A stretch of DNA of 64,000 nt from Struthio camelus (Eukaryota > Chordata > Aves > Struthioniformes > Struthionidae), in contig NC_090981.1 of NCBI RefSeq assembly GCF_040807025.1, forward strand, positions 69,821,645-69,885,644, read 5' to 3'. This document shows positions 38,601 to 50,600 of the stretch, one piece after another. A program made the translations under genes and the position numbers. The first letter of the stretch is position 1. Each line of letters begins with the position of its first letter. A model generated the notes under the pieces. It ran no database searches. It was not told the DNA's origin and was given only the letters and a program-made list of their open reading frames with translations.

Positions 38601-41600
38601 GGGGCTTGTTTAGCCTGGAGAAGGGAAGGCTTTTGGGGTTCCTGGCATATCTACAAGTAGGTCATCAAGAGGACGGAGGCTCTACACAGTGGTGCATGCC
38701 AGGAGGATGAGAAACAATAGGCATAAGCTGACAAAATAGAGGTTCAGACTGGATATAAGGAGAAACTTTTTCACAAGGACAGTCAAGCTGTGGAACAGGT
38801 TGCCCAGAGATATTATGCAGTCTCCATCCTTGGAAGTTTTCAACAGCTGATGGGATAAAGCCCTGAGCAAGCTGGGGTGACCCGATAACTGACCCTGCTT
38901 TGAGCAGGAGATGACCCCCCGAGGTCCCTTCCAACCTGAATTATTCCATGAACCTTTGAACTGACAGGAGAAAAAGACAAGAGTTATGATTCCCTGCAAG
39001 TTAGGTGACCCAATGTGAAACTAATTACACTGCTACAGTGTAGTCATTTGCTGATTTACCAGAGCTCACTGTAACTGTCTATGTGGGTCTATTCTCTTTT
39101 CTTATTTAGAGGGTTCAGGCTTCCATGTCTGAAATGCTCCTCAGAATTAATGGACCATCATTAGGACTGTCTTTGATACAGCAAACTTATCCATCCATTT
39201 TTGCAATAGAAATAAAACACCTTGGGTCAAATTCACCAAGGAAACGCAGCTGCTTAGTAACTCCTTGATAACAGTGAACAACTGTACACCCAATTTCACT
39301 GGGTGGTAAAAAAAAAAAAAAAAAAAGTTTTGAAAATAGTTTCTATCAGGAAACCAAGGCTCAAAGTTCAGAAGGCTGCACATCTCAGGTGCTAATTATT
39401 TTCGTCTTATTTTCCATCCTTTGTACCATCCGGAAATCAGAAGGAACAAAGATTTAAGGCTACATTTAAGCAAACGTGTACTCACCTTCAAGATTCTGAA
39501 AACCTGAGAGATGTTCCAAGACTACAAGGAAACAAAAACAAAGAGACCTTCTAGTCAAAAAAATACGAATGGAAACTGCCATTGTTATTACTATCTATTA
39601 AAATTATAAACTGGGATTTACCTTCAGAAGTCAGATTAAACTCAGCAGTCACCTTTCCATAAATATTCTTCAAGCAGCAATAATACATTCCCTGGTCTTT
39701 GTTACTAGCTTTAGCTATTGCCAAAGAGATGGGAGAGTCATCCTGGGCACTGGAATAGAAGATGCCAATTTTTCACGTTAACGCTTTTAAAACATCTTTC
39801 CTGATTATTCCATGCATCTCTCCCTCTGTCCCTGGAGTTTCTGCCCATCACTGTAAAGACTGATTCAAATGTGATGCGAGTGGAAAAGGTATTTTATTTC
39901 ATCTCAGTAAGAAGCATTCAGCCTATTAAGTGTAGCACAACAGATGTTCCTGCTGTATCCTAAGAGAAAAATGTATCAATCAAATACACATAAAAATTAT
40001 TAAATCACACCAAAAGGCATTCTAATATTCATATCAAAATCACAGGCAAATATGTAAAGTACAAACAGATAAAAATGTTGTATGCTCTCCCTCGATTCCG
40101 AGTGCATTCTAAGAAGATATAATGGATATTTTCCTGCTGAAATTTAGAACATTTGGAACAACTCTGTTCTCTGCATGAGAACATTTGGGAACACCCCATA
40201 GTAGTAGGAAGCACAGTTTCAAATGACTGAAAGCAATAGGCATTGTGCTGACTAATATTGAGGCCTGATCTCGGCTCTGTGCAAGTCAGAAAGACTTCCC
40301 TTCAGCTAAATATATGCTTCGGTTTAGGTATACACTTCAATCCATCTTGTGCGGAAATGTGTGTAAGAACTTGCTGATTTAATTTAATCTGAGTTAAGAA
40401 CGTGTTGAACACTGTTATATTGTGGGACCAATATAATAATAGCTTTTGGTTTCCTTGTTCTCAGCTGGAGCCAATACCAGAAATTCTCAGTCTCTCTTCC
40501 TTGTGTTTACAGATCTTCCTCAATTTTTCTGATCACCTCTGTTCCGTTGCTTTGCTTTCTCTTTTCCCCTCTGCCCCTCCTGATTGTATCCTTGCAACTT
40601 CTCACTCAGTTTTCCCCTGCTCCTTTGCTTTTTTCAAGCTAGGCATTTGCTGCTGGCTGTGTATGCAACTTCAGGAACGGATGGTTGCTAGACATTATCA
40701 GCAGGGCCGCAATGACACATGGAACGCAGTTACACTACTTGTAGACTCAAGCCAGCCCCGGAATAAAAACACACTGAAACAGTACTATGCTTAAGTGAAA
40801 AGTCCTCTTAGTCCATGAAGGTCTCTACATACATGACGCTGGGTGTCTCTGCATTTACCAGCAAACCGTATAATCCATGCAGGGACGATGAAGACCTGGC
40901 TATTGCGTTTTAAAGTTTTTGTGAAGGGAATTAGAGAAGGTGCACACATTTTTGTTGGTATTAGGCCAACATGATGTTTCATGACTGTCTGGCATGCTGG
41001 ACAATTAATTTTACTCAACATCAGTTTTTAAATGTAATTACCTAGCAAATACTAATATTACTACCAATATGTATTTTTCAATGCTGTTTTAATATGGTTG
41101 ATTTTGTGTGTTAATGAGTCATAACAATTCAAAGGTTTGTTGCATAATTTCCTGTAATTGCCTCCTGTCGAAAGCACAAGTTAAGATGTGCCACATCACA
41201 CGGTACAGACTATACACTTCTGTAGACTGACATATTAGTACGTTCCCAAAGGAAAAAACAGTGCTTGGGTACACACCAAACTACTAAGTTAGAGTTTGAT
41301 CTTGACAGAAGTGAGATTTAGAACAATTCCACTGAACTCTATTGAACGTTTTTGAAGTAAAAAAAGTAAGTAAGAATCTCTCACACTAAAACTTTGTTAA
41401 ATATCTCATTTTAATTTCAACATTTTGAAATTTATCATATTTATTCCACAAAGTGAAAATTCAAATATTTTGTTATCATATATTTTCTTTGTTATTACTG
41501 AGCTTTATTTTATTGATAACTAAGCTTTATTTTGGATGTTAAAACACTGCAAAATTACTTAGCAGGTATATATTCTATAATACGACAGATATTATAAGAC

Positions 41601-44600
41601 TGTCATCAAAATCAGTGCAGTCAAAACAATAATCAGAATGACACAGGAACTCTAACCAATTCATTTCTTTCCTCCACTGAAAATATCACCTTATCAGATG
41701 ACTTCCTACAAAACTTTTTAATTCCAGCAGAATTGTGTCTTCTGATAGAAATATCTTTTCTTTTTTTTGCTTTGGATAAGAGTACTTTTGTATTTTTGAA
41801 ACATTATAATTGGATTTTAAGAGCTACATGCTAAGAATGTTATTACTGCTATGGAGGGAAATAACTTTTGTTTCATACAACTGGAGTTTAGAGAAGATGC
41901 TAAGGAAAGAGCTTCAGAAGCTTTTATTTTCCACCCATCTCATTGCACTGCCTCTAGCCACTCAGTTTAATTGGCTAGACTGAGGAGTGATTTCATTTTT
42001 CTTTAAATATAATTCCCTTTCATCCAATCAGCTTAAAGCTCCATTTGAAATAGAATATAAAGTTCAAAGGAGTGATCACGTCAGGCTCTACATTGCATCT
42101 TAGTTGCTTTTATTAGGTCTCAGCAATTCACCTCTCCTACAGAGACAGCCTTCCATATATTAACCAGACGTGTTTATATCATTTGGCCTGGGCGCTGAGG
42201 TTGAAACTTCAGATGATCTTTTACAGTACTTGACAGCTGGATGAGGCTGGTTATGAATGGGCTGAAAGAAATTACGGGTGATGGAATGCTAACTATGCCC
42301 AATATTATAGCATTATGTGAGGATATTCTTCTTAATTACCCTGTTCAAATTGATTCTTTTTGCACCAACCATGCTAATTTAGTTAACAGAGTTAACAGAG
42401 TTATACAAGAATATATCACTGGCAAATTTAATATTTTCCCAAAAGCTATTCAGAAATTATCAGAATTACCTTCAGAAACATTCACTCACCTTCTCTGCAA
42501 TCGAGCTAGCAACTTGGAATCTTTAGTCCATGTAATGGTGGAGTCGCCATGAATGTCACCAAATTGACAGCATAACTTAATATTTCCAGAGCAGTCAGGG
42601 AATAACTCTGCTTGTATCTTCTTCAGCAGCTTGGGAGCTTGAAATGAAACAGCCACAGTTAAGGGTTAGAAGATAATGATAGTGTTTTGGCATTTTAAAG
42701 GAATCCCAGAACAATTTACAAATGTTAGTAAAATGAATCTGACAATACTATTCCTCCTGATGCAGAAACTGAGGCTTTAAAATACGGAGGTCTTAAAAAA
42801 CTGAGCCAGTGCCCCAAACGGTCAATGGAAATGTTCTCCATGCAAAGACATCTTGAACTGATGGAATGAGACCCAACGGAAGTTCTACTCTGAAAAAGCA
42901 TCAACACAAAATCATTTCTTACTCAGAACACGTTCTCTCTGATTAAAGGATCAGCTGGTTTTATCGGTAAAAAAGACACCATAAAGGTACAGCATATCAT
43001 ACAGTTACACAATCAGAATTGATAATAAGCAAATACATGCAATTAGTAGGCTTTTTAAACTAATTTGAAAGAAAGGACTCTAAGTCCCAGGAGATGCTCC
43101 ATCTCCAGGATGTTCTTGGAACATACCTAACACACGCTGCCAGGACCAGGCACCCATTTCATTTTAAAACGTACCTGCAGGGAGCGACTCACACCTAATG
43201 GTTACATATTTGCTCTAGCAATGGCAAGGCCACTTAGTAATGGTAGTGACCTTCGCTTGCCTCCTCAGTCTCACAGGATTCATTTCCTGCCTCTAAGGAA
43301 AGTCTCTGCTTTCCCAGCCATACAAGCATAGCTCTTTTGCTAAACCTTGACCATTGCGCAGAGAAAATTCAAGAATTGTTCAGGTTCCAGAACAGCAGTC
43401 TGTCCTGTCTAGGAGACACAGAGAAGAAACTTGGGTTCCAGTCCCTGCTCCAAAGATCATTTTTGTATTTTAATGAATGACTTTATAGAAGATACTGGAG
43501 TAACCCTGAGAACCATGACCAGAACCCAGGACTCCCTGCCAGGGGAAGACCCTGCTAATCCATTTCTTTGCTGAGTCTTATTTTCCTGCACACAGAATTT
43601 ATGAGTGTCTTTTGCACGCGGGCATGGCATCAGCAGGAGGACAGGAGAGCAATCTCATGTAAGTGGGAGCCTAGAGCCTTGGGCACTCTCCAGGGTGGTA
43701 AGAGACGGCAGGCTTAGAGCCTGTCAGCAAGAGGAGGACAGTGCACCTCTGTGTCATGCTTGGGCAAGGGCTCTAATCACAAAGCCCTTATAGAAAGGGG
43801 GAGAATCATCATTTATTCTTGAGGAAAAAAAAAGCAAGCAAGACCTGCCTATTTTTGGGAAGAAAAGGAATGGACACATACTTAGAGCAAAGGTTTTGCG
43901 ATAATGGCACATCCCGGCACTCCTGAGCGAGATGTCCCTGCTAGAGGGAATGTAGCATGTTTCCTAATGTGTTAATTCTGAGCTGCTGCACTCTGAATGA
44001 GCTGGCATGACACATCTCCCTCGGGGATCCCATTCCAGCGGCCTAACTTTCCCCATCTAATGCCTAAGGAATGCTGGATCTAACTCTAAGGATCAGGCAC
44101 CTGGAATTCACTGCTATGTTTAACTTGTAGTCACTTAAGTCCTTACTGCTAAGTATCTTGCTGAATCAGGGCTGAAATGACTTGTAGAAAGCATGTGAGA
44201 GAACTGAAAATAGAGCGAAAGGCTCCAGGTTCCCTGCCTAAACCACAGAGTCATTCCTCCTTGAGTTGAAAAAAACAAAAAGAGAGCACTGAATATATAG
44301 CAGACTGAACATACCAACCTTCCCATCATACTGGGCAAAGGTCCTTGCAAACTCTCTAACGTACAAACATACATTTATTTTCAGTCTAAACTGAAGCAGA
44401 TCAGGAGCAGGTAAAGATAATTTAGCCTTATCTGATGCAAACCCGAACAATGTTTAAAATATTTTTTCAAGCATAGGTTCAACTACATGGAAAAGATGAA
44501 GCATTTCTTGGTAATCGCAGTTTCCATGCTCTCCTTTGAGGAAAGAGTATGTGTCTCCTTCTCCCACATGCTTGGTTCTCTGGTAATTTCTGACCTGGCT

Positions 44601-47600
44601 CTATGTTCTCTGTTACCACTGTGGGGGCTGCAGTTGTACAGCAGACCTCCCCACAACAAATTTCCATCACGTCTAGTTCTTTGTCTCGCTTCATACAGCT
44701 TGCCTCCCTTTATTCCCTTTTACAGTCATTTCTTATGGACAAACATGATTGCAAAGGAGACATCTCTGGCATCATCTTTGAACGAAAAAAGTTCTTTTTA
44801 ATGCAGCTGGAGGAAGTAGAACACCAGCAAGACTGCACTGTACTTAGACTCTATGAAGAGCTTCACAGTTACCTAGCTTACCTTAAGTCACGGTTCAGTC
44901 CTGCTCTCATCTGTAAACTTATTTTATGATGTAAATATAAAATGTAATGTAAAGAGCTGAAAATAAGGCCTTGGGCTTTGCAACGTATCCACAGAAACCA
45001 CAAATACACCTGTTTAGATGGTACGCTACAGCTACTCTTGTCTGCACTTTGTTTTATCAGTTTGTAACTTCCTAGAGACTGCGACCAGCAACCTGATTCT
45101 CATTTCAAATACATGTTTTTTTATGTCAGTTTAATATTGCCAATTTCATCACTGTCATTTATGACTGACAGTGATGAAAAGGAATGCAGAACCAGCCATA
45201 AGTCACCAGATACAACTGCAAAGCATTCCATTTATCAGTGGTACCCTACTAGTAACAATAATACTTTGCTAGTAATAAAATAATTTGGTAACCAAGATAG
45301 GGTAACTTCATTTGGGAGCCACAGTGTAGGAGAGTAACTGGGAATATAACCCGGTGGGAACATAATAACATGCTACTACTGGGATTGCAGTTGCTATAGC
45401 CTGTGTAGTTATGCGGTAACAACTTGCTATACATCCCTGAAAACTGACTTGAACAGATGAATGAAGAAGAAGTAACTATTTCAGAAAGCATGAAAAGTTC
45501 ATAAATATATTTGTCAGCTAGGAGAAGGATGCTAGAGAGGGACGTTGTGGAACAGGGATAGCACTAGTTATCAAGTTCACTGGAAAGTAATGTCAGTGAA
45601 GGTAGGATATCTCTGGCTGATACGATTTAGATTGATATATGTTTGTTTGTAGTGTATTGGAAATGAATTTGAGTTTCATACTGTAGTCAGAAGGACTGGA
45701 AAGACCAGAAATGAGAATCAGTTTTCTCTTACCTTTGTTGTCCTTTTCGGAAAGTAGTTTCCTTTGCTCTTTTATCTCTTCTCTATGAATCATGTCTGCC
45801 TCACTTTTCACAGACTTTTTAATATAGCTAGGATTCTTGCTCACATTTCTTCTCTCTTCCAGTCTGGGTTTCTTTGACAGTGCTGTTGGTGGTAGTTTCT
45901 TAGCCCCAGTAGCTGAATGCCCACTCTTTGCTGTGTCTTGCTTACACTTGATGGGCTCAAGCTCAGCAACAGTTGGTGCTGTCTGGTAAGATTTTGACCC
46001 TTCTTGATTCTTTAGCCTTTCCACTTTGACTAGGAATGCGTCGTCTGTGGTCAATGCTAAGGAGTAGGGCTGAGCTCTGCTGTGAGGTAGCTGCTCTTGA
46101 AAATACTGGTCATTCCCTGAATCAACTGGTGGTAAGTTAACTAAACCACTTACTGCACTCTCTGATGCCAGGATTTTTTCAGTTTTATCAGTAGACTGAG
46201 TAGACTTGGTAGACTTAATTGGATTTTCAACCCCAGTTAGCTTGCTGGAAGAGATCAAGTCAAGACAGGGCTGCTTAATGCCATTACTTATAACCTGTTC
46301 CCGAGCCTCAGAGCTAATTAAAGCATGCATAGGAGGCTTTATTTCGGCTTCATCCGGATTATATTCCTTAGCTCTCTGAATTCTTCGTTCTTCCACCTGC
46401 AAGACTGTTTCCTCCTTGTTCTTTTGGAACTGACCCTGCAGTGCTTTGGGAAAAGTTTTCAATTTATTCAAATTTTCATCCACTTTGACTGCAGTTTGTG
46501 TGCTTTCGGTTTGCACTTGACTTCTTACGCTGGAACATCCTGTTGCTGACACATTAGTAATAGAGCCCTCTGGCTGGCCCATGGGTATAAAGAATGGCAA
46601 TGTTTCTCTTATGGTCAGTTGTTGGATATCCACCTGATTACTAGTATCTTTATAATCTTCATTTGCTATGCTGGCGTAGTCATTGTGAAGCCTTCCAGGC
46701 TGTGGGGTGCTAAGTGGTGTTGCACTCCCAGATGCATGTGTGTGATTCTTTGAAGAATTTGTTTTGAATTTTTTATGAGACTCGAAAGTGGGGTCAACAA
46801 AAAATACATGTTGTTCTGTTGTATTCTGAGAGGAAACTGCAGGCTGACTTTCTGAAACATGCTTCACTCCTGTGCCACAGGAAGTTTCAGCCTTTTGTTC
46901 ATTGTCTCTCTGTTCTTCTCTTGTTCTACTTTGTTCGTATTGGGGCACCTCTACCAAAAAATCAGTTAAAAAATGATCCTCATAAGATGGAATGCATGCT
47001 TCTTCTTGCTTTTCTATCTCTGTCGCTTGGTGTATGTTTTGGGGTAGATTCTTGCATCTTGCGGTTTCAGGAGTCTTAATTAAATTAGGCAATTGCATTA
47101 GGTAACTGCATTTCTGTGCATTAGAAACAACGTGAAAATCTTTACAGTCTTTTCTTGAAAGATGGTAATGGCCAGAATTCGTGCCATTCTCTGCATTCTC
47201 TGCATTCAAGTCTGAGTGGTTTCCTTTTCCCTGTAAACCCTCTTCAGTACTTTTATGTATAGCTTCAACAGAAAAGTGTTTTTGATTGGCATTTTCACCA
47301 GAGGAATTCCAGGGGAAAAGGTTCTTCTGCTCAGGAAAATAAACAAGTTCTTTTCTTGATGAATAACAGTCTCTAACAGTAGAGTGTTTACCAGTATCTT
47401 CATCTGTGCACTTAGCTGCAGTCTCATTCATTAAGGATATGTTCTGATCAGCACAAAGTAATTGTCCAATAGACTTATCTGACATGTAAGCTGGGTTTTC
47501 TTTGTCACATTCAAAATTACTACTCTGAGCATTTTTTAATCTTTGAGGAGAATCTGCATCACATGTTCGGAAAGCATTATCAACAGCAAGCTTTCCTTCC

Positions 47601-50600
47601 TGGACAGCAGTCATTTGAATGGATCCATTATTGCCAGTTAGTGTTTGATTTGAATTTTGCTCCAAGCACTCCTCTCCATCTAATATACTATTTGCTGAAA
47701 TACGAATGGATGGTGCTTCTGTTCTATTTCCAGTGCTAGAACCTTGATGTATACCAACCGTTTCTGCCACTTGTGCAAGGGAAATGTTTCCTGTGGGTGC
47801 ACTGCTACATGCTTCATCTGTTTGTAGTAGGATATTAGAAACACTGCAATCTTCTTTCTCTGTTCTCTGTCTACTAGGTGGCCGTACAATAGGTTCCTCC
47901 TCTTCTATCAAATTTATTGACAACGGATGATCAGGGCAAGCCTCCTGCACAAAGCTCGGTTCTCTGACTTTGACGTCCGTTGGCCTAATTTCTAAACTTG
48001 TGATCCCCCGGTTCTCAAATGGGATCTGACAGTCCGAGTCAACATCATGAAGAAGCTTCCACAGCTTGTCATGCACTGCCGATAAATCAGCATCTCCTTT
48101 GCACCCAGGTTCTCCAGATTCCTGGACTGTCTTGTCATTAGCGTCAAACAGATATTTATCACATGATACAACACAGAGAGTATCTGTGTCATTGCGCTCA
48201 TGTAAGTCAAAACTACACCTTTGCCCTCTCTCCCTTGGCTCATCACATAGCTTTGCAGGAGACAGAACAGCACATAAATGTTCCTGTCTATTAGGAACAG
48301 AGTCTGCTTCCCTAAAAAAACAAGCTGAAATTTCATTCTTTGATTTGTTGCCATTACTAATAATATTAATTCCTTGTTCCCAGAAGAATTTTTGCTGACC
48401 ACTTTCACTCTTATCACATGGAGCATGGTGTTGAGAATAGGTTTGTAAAGCTGCATTTTTTGCGTGTAATGTCTTTTCAGGACAGAGCATTTCTGAAGGT
48501 GTATCGGTGGTGACTGCACTCCCACAAGTCATGAAGATACCTTTCTTCTCTGTTTCAGGCTTCCCACATTGCCTTTCATAATTCTGGGTAAAGATTTTAG
48601 GACTGGCATCTTGATTCTATAAAGAAGAAAAAAGAGAAAAAGAGAAATATAAAATGCAATAGGACTGCTGCTTGACTGGATCCAATATAAAATTTCATCA
48701 AGGAGAAGACCAATGACTGATACAGTCCAGCTGGTTAAAAACAAATACAATAAAATAAAAAAGCAATGTCTATGCCTTGCAAAGCAGACAGGCTGTCCCA
48801 GCATACTTTACTCTAAAAAGAGGGTGTCATGAAAAAGTCATGGAAAGAGCCAAAAACTCACTGAAATTTATTGTGATAGTGCCGAGCAGCAGGGATAATG
48901 GAAAGAGAAATAAAAAGTTTATAGGGAAAGAAAACTGAGGTGTGGGTGAGAAACAGAGGGAAGGAAAATATGGCCTGTTTAGAGTGGGAAGATGCAAGTG
49001 TTTCAGAAGTACTACAAAAACCCCTACTGGAAAAAAGGGAATAAAATACTGCTCTGACACATCCCTAGTCATTTCTAAACTTAACTGTTTCCGGTATTCA
49101 TAATGAACACACGAGTAATTATCATCTCATCCACTCAGATGAGTTTCTGGAACTATCTAGGCAACTATTCACCTTGATAGAGCTATTCATCTTGATTTGC
49201 TTTCTTGTTCCCTGCTCTCAGAGGAGAACTTTTCTAGGGTTTACTGCCATACATTTTAACAATTGCTTCAATTGCTGGGCAGTCTGCATGACTCTAGGGG
49301 CAAAAAAAGAATGGTAACAAACTGTACAATCTTTAAATATGTCAATGCGGTAGAACAAGTTATTTTAATTTGTGTATGTGTAACAAACTGCCTGTTGTGT
49401 GATGGCAGACAGAAGAAATAGAAATAACCTTTATTATAAAGCCATGGTTACTGTGAGTAAAGGAGTGACAAATAGACAAGTTAGTGATCTAATAGTTGTG
49501 CAAAAGGAAAATGGAAACACCCACTTCAAAACCAAAGCTTGTTTTCTAATCTGTTGTAAAATCATGGTGTAAACAGGACCCTTCCTTGGTTTTTTTTTTT
49601 GGATCTGCTAACACGACCCATTCTGTTCCAAAATCTGACCAGAACAACTGAATGAAAAGCAAAGAAAGACAGTGGGGAATAAGTGGGCACTTTTGTCACC
49701 TCTGAGTTATGGAAGGAAACAGGGGAGAACACGAAGAAGAGAAGAAATTAAAAAGGATCCTACTTCTTCATGACAACCTGAAACCAGGAGCATTTTCATC
49801 TGTCCATCTCTGTTTTAGAAGATATGGATGACCCAACTGATGACCTACACACCTGCAAAACATTTTACAGGTGGAGTGGCCTTTCTCCAGAATATTTCAA
49901 GTTACCTTCCCCAGGAACCAAGGAACAGCACCCGATAAAGCCTCTGAAGTCCTTGACCCCCCGAGGAGCATGAAAAATCAATGCCAGTTACCGCCAAGTG
50001 GGACAGGGATCATTTTTCACCCTAGGTATACCTGTATACCAGGCTCATCAATAGGATAACTCTGCACTAGGAAAAGGTTTGAAAACGCTCTAGTCATTTC
50101 AAAAAGGGTACAATGCAGCCAACACGGCAATAACTTCCAGTCCTGACTAAGTATTGTATGTATCAGGTGACGAGCTACAGGAATGGAATATTACTTCTTT
50201 AGTGGAGCCCTCAAACAGTTCAAGTTTTGAAGGGAGTGTCTGTTTGATTTCTTCCTCTTTGGAGAGAGGAAGAAATCTTCCATTTTCTGAAGATGTCAAG
50301 CTAGATCCAGAAATGGACTACAGTGTCCAAAATAAGCGTTAAGAAAAATTAATGCTCCCAAACCCCAAATTTCTCATCTTAGACAATACTCCTATTTCCT
50401 ATGATTCCCTCTAAATAGATATTGCAGTTTTGTCTCTATTGTACTCATTTCCTATTCTAAGCAACAGCTCTCATTGTTTTCCACTATCCTCAAGGATAAT
50501 TTGGATTGTCAAAACAGGCAATTGTGCTTTGTTGTCACTAGCACAGGACCAAATCCTATACCAGTCTCCAAGCGAGTTTAACAAAATATTTGAATAAGAA

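Larger units (their letters stand above)
35103..39485 (-). other. ALPK2: ALPK2 intron 8
   Basis: About 4.4 kb. It contains a CR1 LINE fragment in the plus orientation (37680-38955), a GT-rich run (36874-36914) and an A19 run (39308-39326). No nested host gene is seen. Confidence 0.85.

Noticed and set aside
46325..48398. Several short frames on both strands within the exon 5 interval
   Set aside because: They are alternative-frame shadows of the long exon 5 coding sequence.
45593..48532. A 979-codon minus-strand frame as a complete intronless gene
   Set aside because: It has a good acceptor 28 codons upstream of the first Met and a good donor (45732-45731) before the stop, and both phases match neighbouring ALPK2 exons. 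It is exon 5.
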